Positions 10,060 to 19,321 of a DNA stretch of 64,000 nucleotides are shown one piece after another. Origin of the DNA: Caulobacter sp. (GTDB lineage Bacteria; Pseudomonadota; Alphaproteobacteria; Caulobacterales; Caulobacteraceae); the NCBI GenBank assembly GCA_029866155.1, contig JARWZW010000013.1, forward strand, positions 1-64,000. Reading direction: 5' to 3'. The position numbers and the translations under genes are program-made. The notes under the pieces are model-generated. The model did no database searches and had not been told where the DNA came from. It was given only the letters and a program-made list of their open reading frames with translations. How positions within the stretch are numbered: position 1 is the stretch's first letter; the number at the start of each line of letters is the position of its first letter.

Positions 10060-11538
10060 TCAGCGGGCGGCGGCGATCTGTCGGAGCAGACCCTTGGCCG
10101 TCTCCGCCCCTCCGCCGCCATGCGGGTCATTGGCCAGGGGATTGAGCAGGAAGGTCGCGTCTTCCCAGCGCTTCTTGCGCATCAGCCCCCTCGCCAGCAG
10201 CAGCCGAACCTCGGCCACCTGCGGCGCCCGGACGAAGGCCTCGGTGAGAATCTCAAGGGTATTGGCGTTGGGGTAGTCCCGCTGGATCTGCTGGGTCAGG
10301 GTGAAATAGATCAGGGTGCGATAGTCATCATTGTCGAGCTGGTAGGCCCGGGCCAGGTATTTGCTGGCGGCGGCCAGCAGCTTTTCCTCGTTGTCGCCCT
10401 CGTCCCGGGCCCTGTTGACCAGGGCGATCCCCAGCATCTGCAGAGCGGCCGCGTCTTCCGGATTCCTGTCCAGCAGGGCCTTGATCAGGGCTTCGCCACT
10501 GTCGAATTCGCCAAGGGTGAACTCGGCCCGGGCCAATTGTAGCTTTGCAAAGCGATCCGCGGGATGTTTCGCCGCCTGCACCCGCACCAGCGCCAGCAGC
10601 GCCGTATCGTCCTCGTTGCTGTCCAGACCCTTGAGCCTTTGTCCGAGCAGCAGCAGATCGTCGGCTGACGGGGGCAGTGTGGTCACGACCATGGCGGCGT
10701 TGGGGCGCCGGGCCTTGCGGGTCCATCGGGTCGATATCAGGTTGCTCTTCTTGTAGGCCTGCAGCTTGAGGGTCAGGGCGGCCATGTCGTCGCCGGTCGC
10801 CTGAGCCCAGGACTCGACCGAAGGTTTGCCGGCGACCATGCCGTTGACGTAGGTTGAAAGCTGCTGCCGCCGAGCCGGATCGGCCATCATGTAGTGGGTC
10901 AGCAACCAGGCCTGAGCATAGTAGGCGCCGCGCAGCTTTCCGGGAATTTCAGTGGGGCGGAGCGTGAACAGCTCTTCCATCGGCAGCCATTTTTCGTTGA
11001 GCAGGGCATAGGCCCGGCCCGGATGAATGCGGCCTGTCTCGAAGAGATTGTCCTTCATCGAGATGGTCGCGAAATACTCAGCGAACCCCTCGGTCAGCCA
11101 GCCCGGATAGCGACCGGGCAGATAATGGAGCATGAAGTGATGGGAATACTCATGGTAGACCACATCATCGTTCCAGTCATCATTGGCCTTGGACCGAATG
11201 GCGATGGCGAAAACGTCGTTCAGGCTGGCCGAGTAGAAACCCTGGACGTTGCCGCCGACGTCAGGACCAACGACCATCAATTCGTCCTCGTCCCGAACCA
11301 GATAGATCTCGAGCTTTCGTGACGGTTCGCGGTCCTGTGGAACCTGGGTCTGGTCCCGGAGGATGGTGTCGAAGTCCTCCAGGTTGTTGACGAATGCCCG
11401 AAGTGTCATGTCGTCGCCATTGCTGAACACGATGAACTTCCGGCTTTCCGCCCGAAGCCATCTGGCCTCGGCGGGGGTAGCGAAACCGATCACCATCAGG
11501 GCTGCGGCCAGGGCCGTGAGGACCACTCTCGAAAGCAT
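10060..11538 (-). CDS. Secreted HExxH-type putative metallopeptidase with C-terminal TPR repeats
   Basis: 492 residues; ATG 11538 follows AAAGGA. Residues 1-25 are a signal peptide (ends TPAEA). The segment HEYSHHFMLHYLPGRYPGWLTEGFAEYF starts at residue 129: an HExxH zinc-binding motif followed about 20 residues later by a glutamate-containing helix (TEGFAEYF), the arrangement of gluzincin peptidases and of DUF1570-like proteins. Residues about 290-490 are helical repeats of TPR type (DRFAKLQLARAEFTLGEFDSGEALIKALLDRNPEDAAALQMLGIAL). The likely site of action is the periplasm. Whether it is catalytically active is inferred from the motif only. It is 90 bases upstream of the transporter gene on the same strand. 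Confidence 0.85.
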   Translation of the reverse strand: MLSRVVLTALAAALMVIGFATPAEARWLRAESRKFIVFSNGDDMTLRAFVNNLEDFDTILRDQTQVPQDREPSRKLEIYLVRDEDELMVVGPDVGGNVQGFYSASLNDVFAIAIRSKANDDWNDDVVYHEYSHHFMLHYLPGRYPGWLTEGFAEYFATISMKDNLFETGRIHPGRAYALLNEKWLPMEELFTLRPTEIPGKLRGAYYAQAWLLTHYMMADPARRQQLSTYVNGMVAGKPSVESWAQATGDDMAALTLKLQAYKKSNLISTRWTRKARRPNAAMVVTTLPPSADDLLLLGQRLKGLDSNEDDTALLALVRVQAAKHPADRFAKLQLARAEFTLGEFDSGEALIKALLDRNPEDAAALQMLGIALVNRARDEGDNEEKLLAAASKYLARAYQLDNDDYRTLIYFTLTQQIQRDYPNANTLEILTEAFVRAPQVAEVRLLLARGLMRKKRWEDATFLLNPLANDPHGGGGAETAKGLLRQIAAAR

Positions 11539-11702
11539 TGCAATCCTTTAAAACAATCTTGACGAGATGATAGGTCGCTGCGGTCCAGGCGTCCAGTCCG
11601 GTTGCGACGTCCAGCCGGCAGCCGGCTTCTATGGCCAATGGATGACAGGTCCCCGAAGGAAGGCTAGAAGCGCGGCCTCTGTCAGTCCTCCGAGCAGTTC
11701 CC

Positions 11703-12449
11703 ATGGCCGGCCACTCAAAATTCAAGAACATCATGCACCGCAAGGGGCGCGCCGACTCGGTGCGGTCCAAGCTGTTCTCCAAGCTGTCGCGGGAAATCAC
11801 CGTGGCGGCCAAGAGCGGCATGCCGGACCCGGCCATGAACCCTCGTCTGCGGTTGGCGGTGAACAATGCCAAGGCCGAGTCTCTGCCCAAGGATGTCATC
11901 GAGCGGGCTATCAAGAAGAGCCAGGGCGGTGACGCCGACAGCTATGACGAGATCCGCTATGAGGGCTTTGGTCCGGGCGGAGTTGGCATCATCGTCGAGG
12001 CGCTGACCGACAACAGAAACCGCGCGGCCGCCAATGTGCGGGCCATCTTCACCAAGAACGGCGGCGCCCTGGGCGAGACCGGATCGGTGGCTTTCATGTT
12101 CGACCGGTTGGGCCAGATCACCTATCCGGCCAGCGTCGGCGGGGAAGACAAGGTGATGGAGGCCGCCATCGAGGCCGGCGCCGAGGATGTCGAATCCGAC
12201 GAGGAAAGCCATGTTATCTGGACGGCCTTCGAGGACCTGACCGCCGTGTCGGAGGCCCTAACCGGCGCCCTTGGCGACCCGAAGTCCACGGCCCTGTCCT
12301 GGAAGCCCAAGTCCCTGACGCCCATAGAGGGCGAAGCCGTCGCCACCCTGATGAAGATGATCGACGCCCTGGAAGACGAGGACGACGTTCAGAACGTCTA
12401 TGCCAATTTCGACATCAGCGACGAAGACCTCGCAAAACTCGGCGCCTAG
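11703..12449 (+). CDS. yebC: YebC/PmpR-family protein
   Basis: 248 residues, normal family length. The N-terminus [16 protein letters not shown] is the universal YebC start (usually MAGHSKWANI), followed by the [28 protein letters not shown] and [11 protein letters not shown] signatures. YebC proteins were long called transcriptional regulators; recent work on the family links them to easing ribosome stalling at proline stretches. In many proteobacteria yebC precedes ruvC; here the next gene is an aldo/keto reductase, so that linkage is lost. Confidence 0.97.
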   Translation: MAGHSKFKNIMHRKGRADSVRSKLFSKLSREITVAAKSGMPDPAMNPRLRLAVNNAKAESLPKDVIERAIKKSQGGDADSYDEIRYEGFGPGGVGIIVEALTDNRNRAAANVRAIFTKNGGALGETGSVAFMFDRLGQITYPASVGGEDKVMEAAIEAGAEDVESDEESHVIWTAFEDLTAVSEALTGALGDPKSTALSWKPKSLTPIEGEAVATLMKMIDALEDEDDVQNVYANFDISDEDLAKLGA

Positions 12450-12574
12450 GCGGCTTCGTCCGGCCAGAGGGCTTCACAAGCCTCGCCCCTTGCGGCAGTG
12501 GAAGGGCAACGGACCGGACAACCGGTCGTCGGCGCCCTTGGCGACCGCCAGAACAGCTATCGGGGGATTGGACC

Positions 12575-13591
12575 ATGCAGACCAACAGGCTCGGCAAGAG
12601 CGCCATCTATGTTTCCAAGATCTGCATGGGCACCATGACCTTCGGGTCGCAGGCCGACGAAAAGATGTCCCACCGGATCCTCGATATGTCGCTCGAGGCC
12701 GGGATCAATTTCTTCGACACGGCAGAGAACTATCCGGTGCCGCCCAAGGAAGAATGGGCCGGGGTGACCGAGGAAATCGTCGGCCGCTGGATGAAGACCC
12801 GGCGCCGGGACGAGCTGATCATCGCCACCAAGGTCTGCGGCCCCAGCCATGGCTGGCTCAAGGCCTCGCAACGGGCCGGCATGACGGCCCTGGACCGCCA
12901 CAATATCGTCCGCGCGGTCGAGGCCAGCCTGAAGCGGCTGGATACGGACTATATCGACCTCTACCAGACCCACTGGCCGGATCATGGCGCCCGCTATGAA
13001 GACGCCATGCGAGCGCTTGATGATCTGGTCGAGGCCGGCAAGGTCCGGGTGCTGGGCTGCAGCAACGAGACGGCCTGGGGCCTGATGAAGAGTCTCGCGG
13101 TGTCCGAGCGGGAAGGTCTCGCCCGCTACGAGACCATCCAGAACAATTTCAGCATGAACAATCGCCGGTTCGAGGACGCCCTGTCCCAGGTCTGTCTGCA
13201 GGAAGGCGTCAGCCTGATTCCATACTCCCCCCTCGGCGGCGGGGTTCTGTCCGGCAAGTACAATGGCGGGGCCCGTCCGGACGGTGCGCGCTTCTCCAGC
13301 TACCTGAAGATCGGGGGGCGTCAGGCCGCAATGGCGCAGCGCTTTGTCAACGACAAGACCCTGGCCAGCACTGAACGGTTTGCCGCCATCGCCGCCGAAG
13401 CGGGCATGTCGACCATCACCCTGGCGACGGCCTGGAGCAAGCAGCACGACTTCGTCGCCTCGACCATTGTGGGCGCCACCCACACTGACCAGCTGGCTGA
13501 TATCTTCGCGGCTGGTGACATGACCCTGTCCCCGGAGGTCATGAAGAAGGTCGACGCAGTGACGAAGGAAATCCTCTACCCGATGGGTTAG
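12575..13591 (+). CDS. Aldo/keto reductase (Tas-like)
   Basis: 338 residues; ATG 12575 preceded by GGGGGA. The AKR catalytic tetrad is visible: Asp and Tyr in FFDTAENYPVPP, Lys in IATKVCGPS and His in YQTHWPD. The NxGE/AENYPVP spelling and a long insert after the first helix match the Tas/YajO branch, NADPH-dependent cytosolic reductases of aldehydes and ketones. The C-terminal cofactor loop (STIVGATHTDQL) is present. True substrate unknown. It is followed by a 235-base intergenic region with an AT-rich palindrome. Confidence 0.93.
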   Translation: MQTNRLGKSAIYVSKICMGTMTFGSQADEKMSHRILDMSLEAGINFFDTAENYPVPPKEEWAGVTEEIVGRWMKTRRRDELIIATKVCGPSHGWLKASQRAGMTALDRHNIVRAVEASLKRLDTDYIDLYQTHWPDHGARYEDAMRALDDLVEAGKVRVLGCSNETAWGLMKSLAVSEREGLARYETIQNNFSMNNRRFEDALSQVCLQEGVSLIPYSPLGGGVLSGKYNGGARPDGARFSSYLKIGGRQAAMAQRFVNDKTLASTERFAAIAAEAGMSTITLATAWSKQHDFVASTIVGATHTDQLADIFAAGDMTLSPEVMKKVDAVTKEILYPMG

Positions 13592-13648
13592 AGGCCAACA
13601 GTGTTGACGTCCATCCCTCGATAATCCGGCAGTATTGGAGGGGGCGAG

Positions 13649-13663
13649 TAATAAGAATTATTA
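13649..13663. promoter_or_regulatory. AT-rich palindrome, possible operator for the modular surface-protein gene
   Basis: TAATAA-GAA-TTATTA: six-base arms around a three-base centre, in an otherwise GC-rich genome, 164 bases upstream of the ATG at 13827. AT-rich palindromes of this kind bind Fur-like or other HTH regulators, but the match to a Fur box is only partial. The rest of 13592-13826 holds no gene. Confidence 0.35.
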
Positions 13664-13826
13664 TCAATGTTGGCGGGTGATCAACTGTACTTCGCAGTCG
13701 CGTTTGGTTAGCGACTGTTTTCTGCAGTTGGTGTGAAAACTGTCATACTTTTCAGATGATCCTTTGGAACGGGTGGCGCGCCGGTCGCCGCCCTGACCAG
13801 CGCCCTCTCCGGCCAGGGGACTTCTG

Positions 13827-16601
13827 ATGACGACCAGAGGCACAACGGGAACCGGGCTCGATCAGGCGGTTGACCTTATCTATGCCGACTATGGCCTGAA
13901 CAACCGGATTTCGGGGCTTGCGCTCCGGGAAGGGGCGTCCGCGGCCAACGGCATGAACGCCCTGATCATCCAGGCCATCCGGGCCACTGGCGTGGCCAAT
14001 GATGGCAATATCAGCACTGCCGATGTCTACGATCTGAACCTCTATATCCGGAAGAACAGCCTCGACGCCTGGACCGCGCTCCATGGCGATGATGAGGGCA
14101 TGGTCGAAACCGGCTTTCACCGGGTCCAGGGGGACGGCGACACCTCCCGTCTGTTCGGCGAAAATGCGGTCGACACGATTCTCGACGGCATCTTTCATCT
14201 CGGTTTCCTGATCAAGGATGGTCACTTCCAGAACGAAGATGGCGACGCCAACGCCTGTGTCGATGATGTCGCCTTCTGGCTGAATGACCTCCTCAAGGCC
14301 GACCTGGCCTCCGGAGCCCTGGCGAATCCTTCAGTCGATCGCCAGGTCCATGGATCGACCGGCACAGGCCTTGACCATATCGTTGAGCTGATCAGTGACG
14401 ACTTCGGCCTCAATGATACGGTTTCCGGTCGTCAGATCCGTGACGGGGCCACAGCCGCCAATGGCATGAACCAGATCCTTGTCGAGGGAATCCGGGCCAC
14501 CGGCATCGCCGACGATGGCGATATCGACGAGATCGACCTGCATGATCTCAACGCCTGGATCCAGGATCATCGGGCGGTGGAATGGACCGCCCTGCATGGC
14601 GATGACGAAGACGGCGTCGAGACCGGTTTCCACCTTGTCCAGTCGGACGGCAGTCGCGCCTTCATCTTCGGCGAGTAAGGGATCAACACCGTCGCTGATG
14701 GCCTCTACCATATCGGTTTCGACATCCAGTGGGGCCGGTTCGTCAATGAGGACGGCAATGGCAACGCCACCCTGACCGATGTCGCCGATTGGCTATCGCT
14801 TTTGCTGCATGACGACCTGCGATCCGGCGAGCTGTCCAGCGGCCACGTCCCGGTCGATACCGACGCCCTTAAGTCGGACCGGGCCTATGTGCTGAAAAAG
14901 GTCGTGACCGTGGATGGCGGCACCGGAGAGGCGGAGGTTGGCCATCGCGGGAGCCTGAAACAAACCGACGGCGCGATCACCTTCAGCTTCACCAGCAACG
15001 ACCCTGAAGGCTATCACGCCCTGTTCTCAAAGGACGGCGCCAGCAACAAGATGGGGGACGTGACCGCCTATGTCGCCGACGGCCGCCTCATCGTCCAGGT
15101 TCAGGACGGCGCTGAACAATACTGGATCGATGCCGGCGATTACCGGATCGAGGCCGGCCGCACCTATGATTTCGCCCTGTCCTTCGGCAAGGACGGCCTG
15201 CAGCTTTATCTGAACGGTGAGAAGGTCGGATCCGATTACGACATCACCATCGGCCTGGACCAGAACAAGCGCGCCCTGCTGGTTGGCGCCGCCGGCTGGG
15301 GTCGGGACAGCAGCAACCCCCACGCTGCCTGGAACCAGTTCGACGGGACCATCAGCGCATTCACCTTCTATGACCGGGCGCTGGATCGCTTCGAGGTGGC
15401 GGCCCTGGCCAAACAGGGACCGCTGGGCGGCGTCGAGACCGGCCCGCCTGCAGTTGCTGGCGCCCAGGCGGCTGTCCTGGCCGGGTCCGGCCTGGTGGGA
15501 ACGGTCTTTGACCGGACCGGCATGTTCAATTCCATCGACGACCTGATCGCCCAGGCCGCCACACAGACCACGCCCAACTTCCGGTTTACTGCCGAGTCCA
15601 TCAATTTCGGCGGCTTTGGCGAGTCCCGCACCCTGGGCAATTTCCTGGACCAGGAGGCCAGTCTGCAGGGCGGCGGCGGCAATACTGCGATGACGACCAT
15701 CGGTATGCGCATCCAGGGGTTCATCTGGCTGGAGGCCGGAGATCACAGGATCACCGTCCGATCGGACGATGGCTTCCTTTTGAAGATCGGCGGCGAAGTG
15801 GTTTCCAGCTTTGAATGGGGCCGCGGTTTTGACGCCACGACCGAAACGGTCTCGCTCGCCGGTGGGCTTTACGCCATCGACCTCTACTATTTCCAGAACA
15901 ACGGCGGTGATGGCCTGAGGCTCGAGATCGACGGCGTCACGGCTGGTCCGGAACTGTTCTTCCAGACGGTCGAGGACTATCAGGCGGCTCTTGCGGCCGA
16001 TGGTGAAATGCCCGCCGGCGGGCTCGATATTCCCTATGATGGTCCTGTGGGCACGACGGGAACCGAGCTGGATCGCCTGGTCGAGATCATCGGAACCGAT
16101 GAGGGCCTGGCCCATCGAAACTCGGCCGGCCAGATTGCGGCGGGCGCTGCGGCGGCGGACGCCATCAACCACATGATCGTCGAGGCTCTGGAGGCGACCG
16201 GGGCCTGGGAAGACGGGAGACTGACGGTTTCGGAGGTCTATGACATTTCGGACTTTATCCGCGCCAACCACTATGACGCCTTCCTGGCCGCCCATGGCGA
16301 TGACGAGAATGGCAGGGAAACTGGATTTCACCTTGTCCAGGGCGATGGCGGCACCGGCTTCCTGTTCGGAGAGGACGCAGTGAACACCGTGCTGGACGGG
16401 ATCTACCACATCGGATTTGACACGGTCTGGGACCGGTTCGCCAATGAAGATGGCAACGCCAATGCCCGGGTCGAGACCGTGACCTACTGGCTGAACGAAA
16501 TCCTGTCCGGACGGATCGAGTCCATGGTGTCGGCGCCGATCTCAGCGCCCGCCGCCGGTTCGAGCATGGTGGAGGCCGCTGGATCGGGCTGGCTGGTTTA
16601 G
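13827..16601 (+). pseudogene. Three-module LamG/PA14 protein interrupted by one in-frame TAA
   Basis: A single frame of 924 codons plus stop, broken only by TAA at 14676-14678 (codon 284). Sequence on both sides continues the same fold in the same frame, so this is one gene with a point nonsense change, or a sequencing error. Architecture: a module of about 165 residues at 5-168, a second copy at 175-337, a LamG/concanavalin-like domain at about 346-531, a PA14-like domain at about 551-706, and a third module copy at 741-905. Each module has a GTxGTxLD start, a dockerin/EF-hand-like DDGxIxxxDVYDLN element, HGDDExxxETGFHxVQ, FGExAVxT and NEDGxxNAxVxxV. The TAA falls in FGE-x-AVNT, where the other copies have Asn and Asp. 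No signal peptide is seen; type I export is possible. ATG follows AGGGGA; an in-frame stop at 13794 limits the start. Module family not recognised. Confidence 0.82.
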
Positions 16602-16622
16602 GCCTGGCTTGGCTGCCGGCCT

Positions 16623-17903
16623 TCAGCCAAACCTGTCCCGCAGGGCATACCAGCTCATGCCGGCGACCAGGGCCGGCCAGCGAAGCAGCCGGCCGCCTGG
16701 AAACGGCGGGCAGGGGAGGGTCGACAGCAGGTCGGCCTCCTCGCGCTCTCCAAGTGTCGCCCGGCCAAGCAAGGCGCCGACCAAGGGAGCCAGCATCACG
16801 CCCTGTCCGGAATAGCCGGCGGCGGTCCAGACGCCGGGCTCCAGTTCCCGCACATAGGGCAGGCGGTTCATGGTGACTCCGAGGCTTCCGCCCCAGGCGT
16901 GGCTGATCCTGGCCCCGGACAGCTGGGGATAGATCCTGGTCATGTGGCCGCGGACAAAGGCGGCGATATCGGCAGGGAACCAGGGCACATAGTTTTCGCC
17001 CCCCCCGAACAGAAGGCGGTTGTCGGCGGTCTTGCGGAAGTAGTTGATGACGAACCTGCTGTCCGCCACAGCCATGTCGTCCGGCAGGATCCCCGGGTCC
17101 GACAGAGGCTCGGTGACGGCGATGAAATTGTTGATCGGCATAACCCGGGCGTCGATCCGGGCGGACAGGCCGTCGATATAGCCGTCGCCGCTGACGATCA
17201 GGCGGTCGCAGGTCACCTCGCCCCGCGCTGTTTCCACGGCAAGCTTTCCGGCCTTGCGGCGCCAACCGGAGGCTCTGGAGTTTTCGTGGATCACGGCTCC
17301 GGCCGCCACCGCCGCCCTCGCCATGCCCAGGGTCAGGTTCAGGGGGTGCAGATGGCCGCCGCCATGGTCGACCATGCCGCCGAAATAGACCCCTGAACCG
17401 AGCGCCTTGCTTAAAGCCTCTTCGTCCAGCAGCTCATAGCGACGACAGCCATAGACCCGGTCCATGTGGTCGATGAAGGCCGCATCCTCGGCCTCTCCGC
17501 CGGGGCGATGACGCGCATGGATCAGTCCGGGGCGCAGGTCGCAGTCGATCCCGCTTTCCGCAATCAGCCCAACGAGATGTTCGCGGGCCGCTTCCGCCAG
17601 GCCCCAGAGAGCCATTGCGGCGTCAGCGCCCAGCCTGGCTTCAAGCCAGGGCTGTTCTCGCCGCTGGCCGGTGTGGATCTGGCCTCCGTTGCGACCGGAT
17701 CCGCCGGATCCGACCCTGGCGGCCTCCAGCACCACAACCCGCACCTCCTTTCGGGCCAGTTCCAACGCCGCCCCAAGGCCAGTAAAGCCGGCCCCGATGA
17801 TGCAGACATCGGCCTGGATGTCGCCATCCAGTGGCGGCAGGTCCGCAAACGGCGAGCCAGTCGCCGCGTACCAGCTCGATTCAGGATGTCCCTGGTTGCG
17901 CAT
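16623..17903 (-). CDS. puuB: Gamma-glutamylputrescine oxidase-like FAD-dependent oxidoreductase
   Basis: 426 residues, DAO superfamily. The dinucleotide-binding GAGFTGLGAALELA is at about 36-49, preceded by SSWYAATG, a start typical of PuuB/OrdL proteins. The segment GGSGRNGGQ (about 68-76) and the C-terminal GYSGQGVMLAPLVGALL are family hallmarks. PuuB oxidatively deaminates gamma-glutamylputrescine to gamma-glutamyl-gamma-aminobutyraldehyde. It is the last gene of the polyamine run, 10 bases after the glutamine-synthetase-like puuA. It is convergent with the modular protein gene. Other DAO proteins with amino-acid substrates would look similar, but the context supports PuuB. Confidence 0.88.
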   Translation of the reverse strand: MRNQGHPESSWYAATGSPFADLPPLDGDIQADVCIIGAGFTGLGAALELARKEVRVVVLEAARVGSGGSGRNGGQIHTGQRREQPWLEARLGADAAMALWGLAEAAREHLVGLIAESGIDCDLRPGLIHARHRPGGEAEDAAFIDHMDRVYGCRRYELLDEEALSKALGSGVYFGGMVDHGGGHLHPLNLTLGMARAAVAAGAVIHENSRASGWRRKAGKLAVETARGEVTCDRLIVSGDGYIDGLSARIDARVMPINNFIAVTEPLSDPGILPDDMAVADSRFVINYFRKTADNRLLFGGGENYVPWFPADIAAFVRGHMTRIYPQLSGARISHAWGGSLGVTMNRLPYVRELEPGVWTAAGYSGQGVMLAPLVGALLGRATLGEREEADLLSTLPCPPFPGGRLLRWPALVAGMSWYALRDRFG

Positions 17904-17913
17904 GACTGGATGG

Positions 17914-19317
17914 TCAGACGTTCAGCAGCAGAAACTCACGTTCCCAGGGGCTGATGGTCTGCATGAAGGTCTCGTGCTCGGCTTCCTTGACCCGGGCATA
18001 GGCCTTGACGAATCCGGCCCCCAGAATCTCGATCAGGGGTTCGCAGGATTCCAGCAGGCTGAGGGATTCCATCAGGCTGCGGGGCAGCTGGGCCCCGCCG
18101 GCGTTGGCGTCGGTCCCAACGGGCGGCGCCGGTTCCAGTTCCTGGCTCATCCCCAGATAGCCCGTGGCCAGGACGGCCGCGATGGCCAGATAGGGATTGG
18201 CGTCGGAGGAGGGAATACGGTTCTCCACCCGCCGGTTGGCGGCGTTGGAGGGGGGCACCCGCAGGCCGGCGGTGCGGTTGTCATAGCCCCAGCGGGTGTT
18301 GATCGGGGCGCCAGAGTCCCGGGCGATCCGCCGATAGGAATTCACATAGGGCGCCAACATCGACATGATCGCCGGAAGATAGCGTTGCTGGCCGGCGATA
18401 AAGGACCGGAATAGCGGGGTTTCTTTCTCCGTGTCGGGGTCGGAAAACAGATTGATCTTGGTGCCCGGCGCGACGATCGACTGGTGGATATGCATGGCCG
18501 AGCCTGGCTCCGTCGCCATCGGTTTGGCCATGAAAGTCGCGTAGATTTCGTGCTCCAGGGCCGCTTCCCGGATGGTGCGCTTGAACATGAAGACCTGGTC
18601 GGCCAGTTCCAGCGGATCGCCGTGCCTCAGGTTGATTTCCATCTGGGCCACGCCGCTTTCGTGGATCAGGGTATCGATCTCCAGGCCCTGACGTTCCGAG
18701 TATTCGTACATGTCCTCGAACAGGGCGTCGAACTCGTTCACGGCCGAGATGGAATAGCCCTGCCGGCCTGTCTCCGGTCGTCCGGACCGGCCCACAGGCG
18801 GCTTGAGGGGATAGTCCGGATCGATGTTGCGCTCGACCAGGTAGAATTCCAGCTCCGGCGCCACGACCGGCTGCCAGCCCTTCTTTCGGTAAAGCTCCAG
18901 CACGCCGCGGAGGACCTGTCGGGGACTTTCCGCCACGGGCCGTCCGTCAGGCATATAGGCGTCATGGATGATCTGGGCGGTAGGGTCCTGCGCCCAGGGC
19001 ACCACGGCCAGGGTGTCGAAATCCGGAGACAGGAAGATGTCGGTGTCCGATTCCACCGCTCCGACCAGGTTCTCCATGTCCGGGAAATCCCCGGTGATGG
19101 TCTGGTAGAAGACGGCCAGGGGCAGGTTCATGACCCCGCTGGTCAGGAATTTCCTGACCGGCATGATCTTGCCCCTGGCCACTCCGGCCAGGTCCGGCAC
19201 CATACATTCGATTTCCTCGATGTTCTGGCGACGGCACCATTCGGCGGCTTCTTCCACCGACTTGACCCCGCGCCTGGCGCTGGGGCCGGGCTTGCTCTTC
19301 TTTTCCCGGTATTTCAT
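17914..19317 (-). CDS. puuA: Gamma-glutamylpolyamine synthetase (glutamine-synthetase family)
   Basis: 467 residues. The glutamine-synthetase catalytic fold is clear: the VVAPELEFYLVERN metal-binding strand, MEINLRHGDP, the ATP-site TFMAKPMATEPGSAMHIHQSI, NSYRRIARDSGAPINTRWGYDNRTAGLRVP and a C-terminal NPYLAIAAVLATG. The short N-terminal domain and absence of the adenylylation tyrosine loop fit the PuuA/GlnA3 subgroup rather than GlnA. PuuA ligates glutamate to putrescine or related amines with ATP. It lies between the aminotransferase (4-base gap) and puuB (10 bases), so it is one operon. A second paralogue is at 25726-27114. Confidence 0.92.
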   Translation of the reverse strand: MKYREKKSKPGPSARRGVKSVEEAAEWCRRQNIEEIECMVPDLAGVARGKIMPVRKFLTSGVMNLPLAVFYQTITGDFPDMENLVGAVESDTDIFLSPDFDTLAVVPWAQDPTAQIIHDAYMPDGRPVAESPRQVLRGVLELYRKKGWQPVVAPELEFYLVERNIDPDYPLKPPVGRSGRPETGRQGYSISAVNEFDALFEDMYEYSERQGLEIDTLIHESGVAQMEINLRHGDPLELADQVFMFKRTIREAALEHEIYATFMAKPMATEPGSAMHIHQSIVAPGTKINLFSDPDTEKETPLFRSFIAGQQRYLPAIMSMLAPYVNSYRRIARDSGAPINTRWGYDNRTAGLRVPPSNAANRRVENRIPSSDANPYLAIAAVLATGYLGMSQELEPAPPVGTDANAGGAQLPRSLMESLSLLESCEPLIEILGAGFVKAYARVKEAEHETFMQTISPWEREFLLLNV

Positions 19318-19321
19318 GAAA

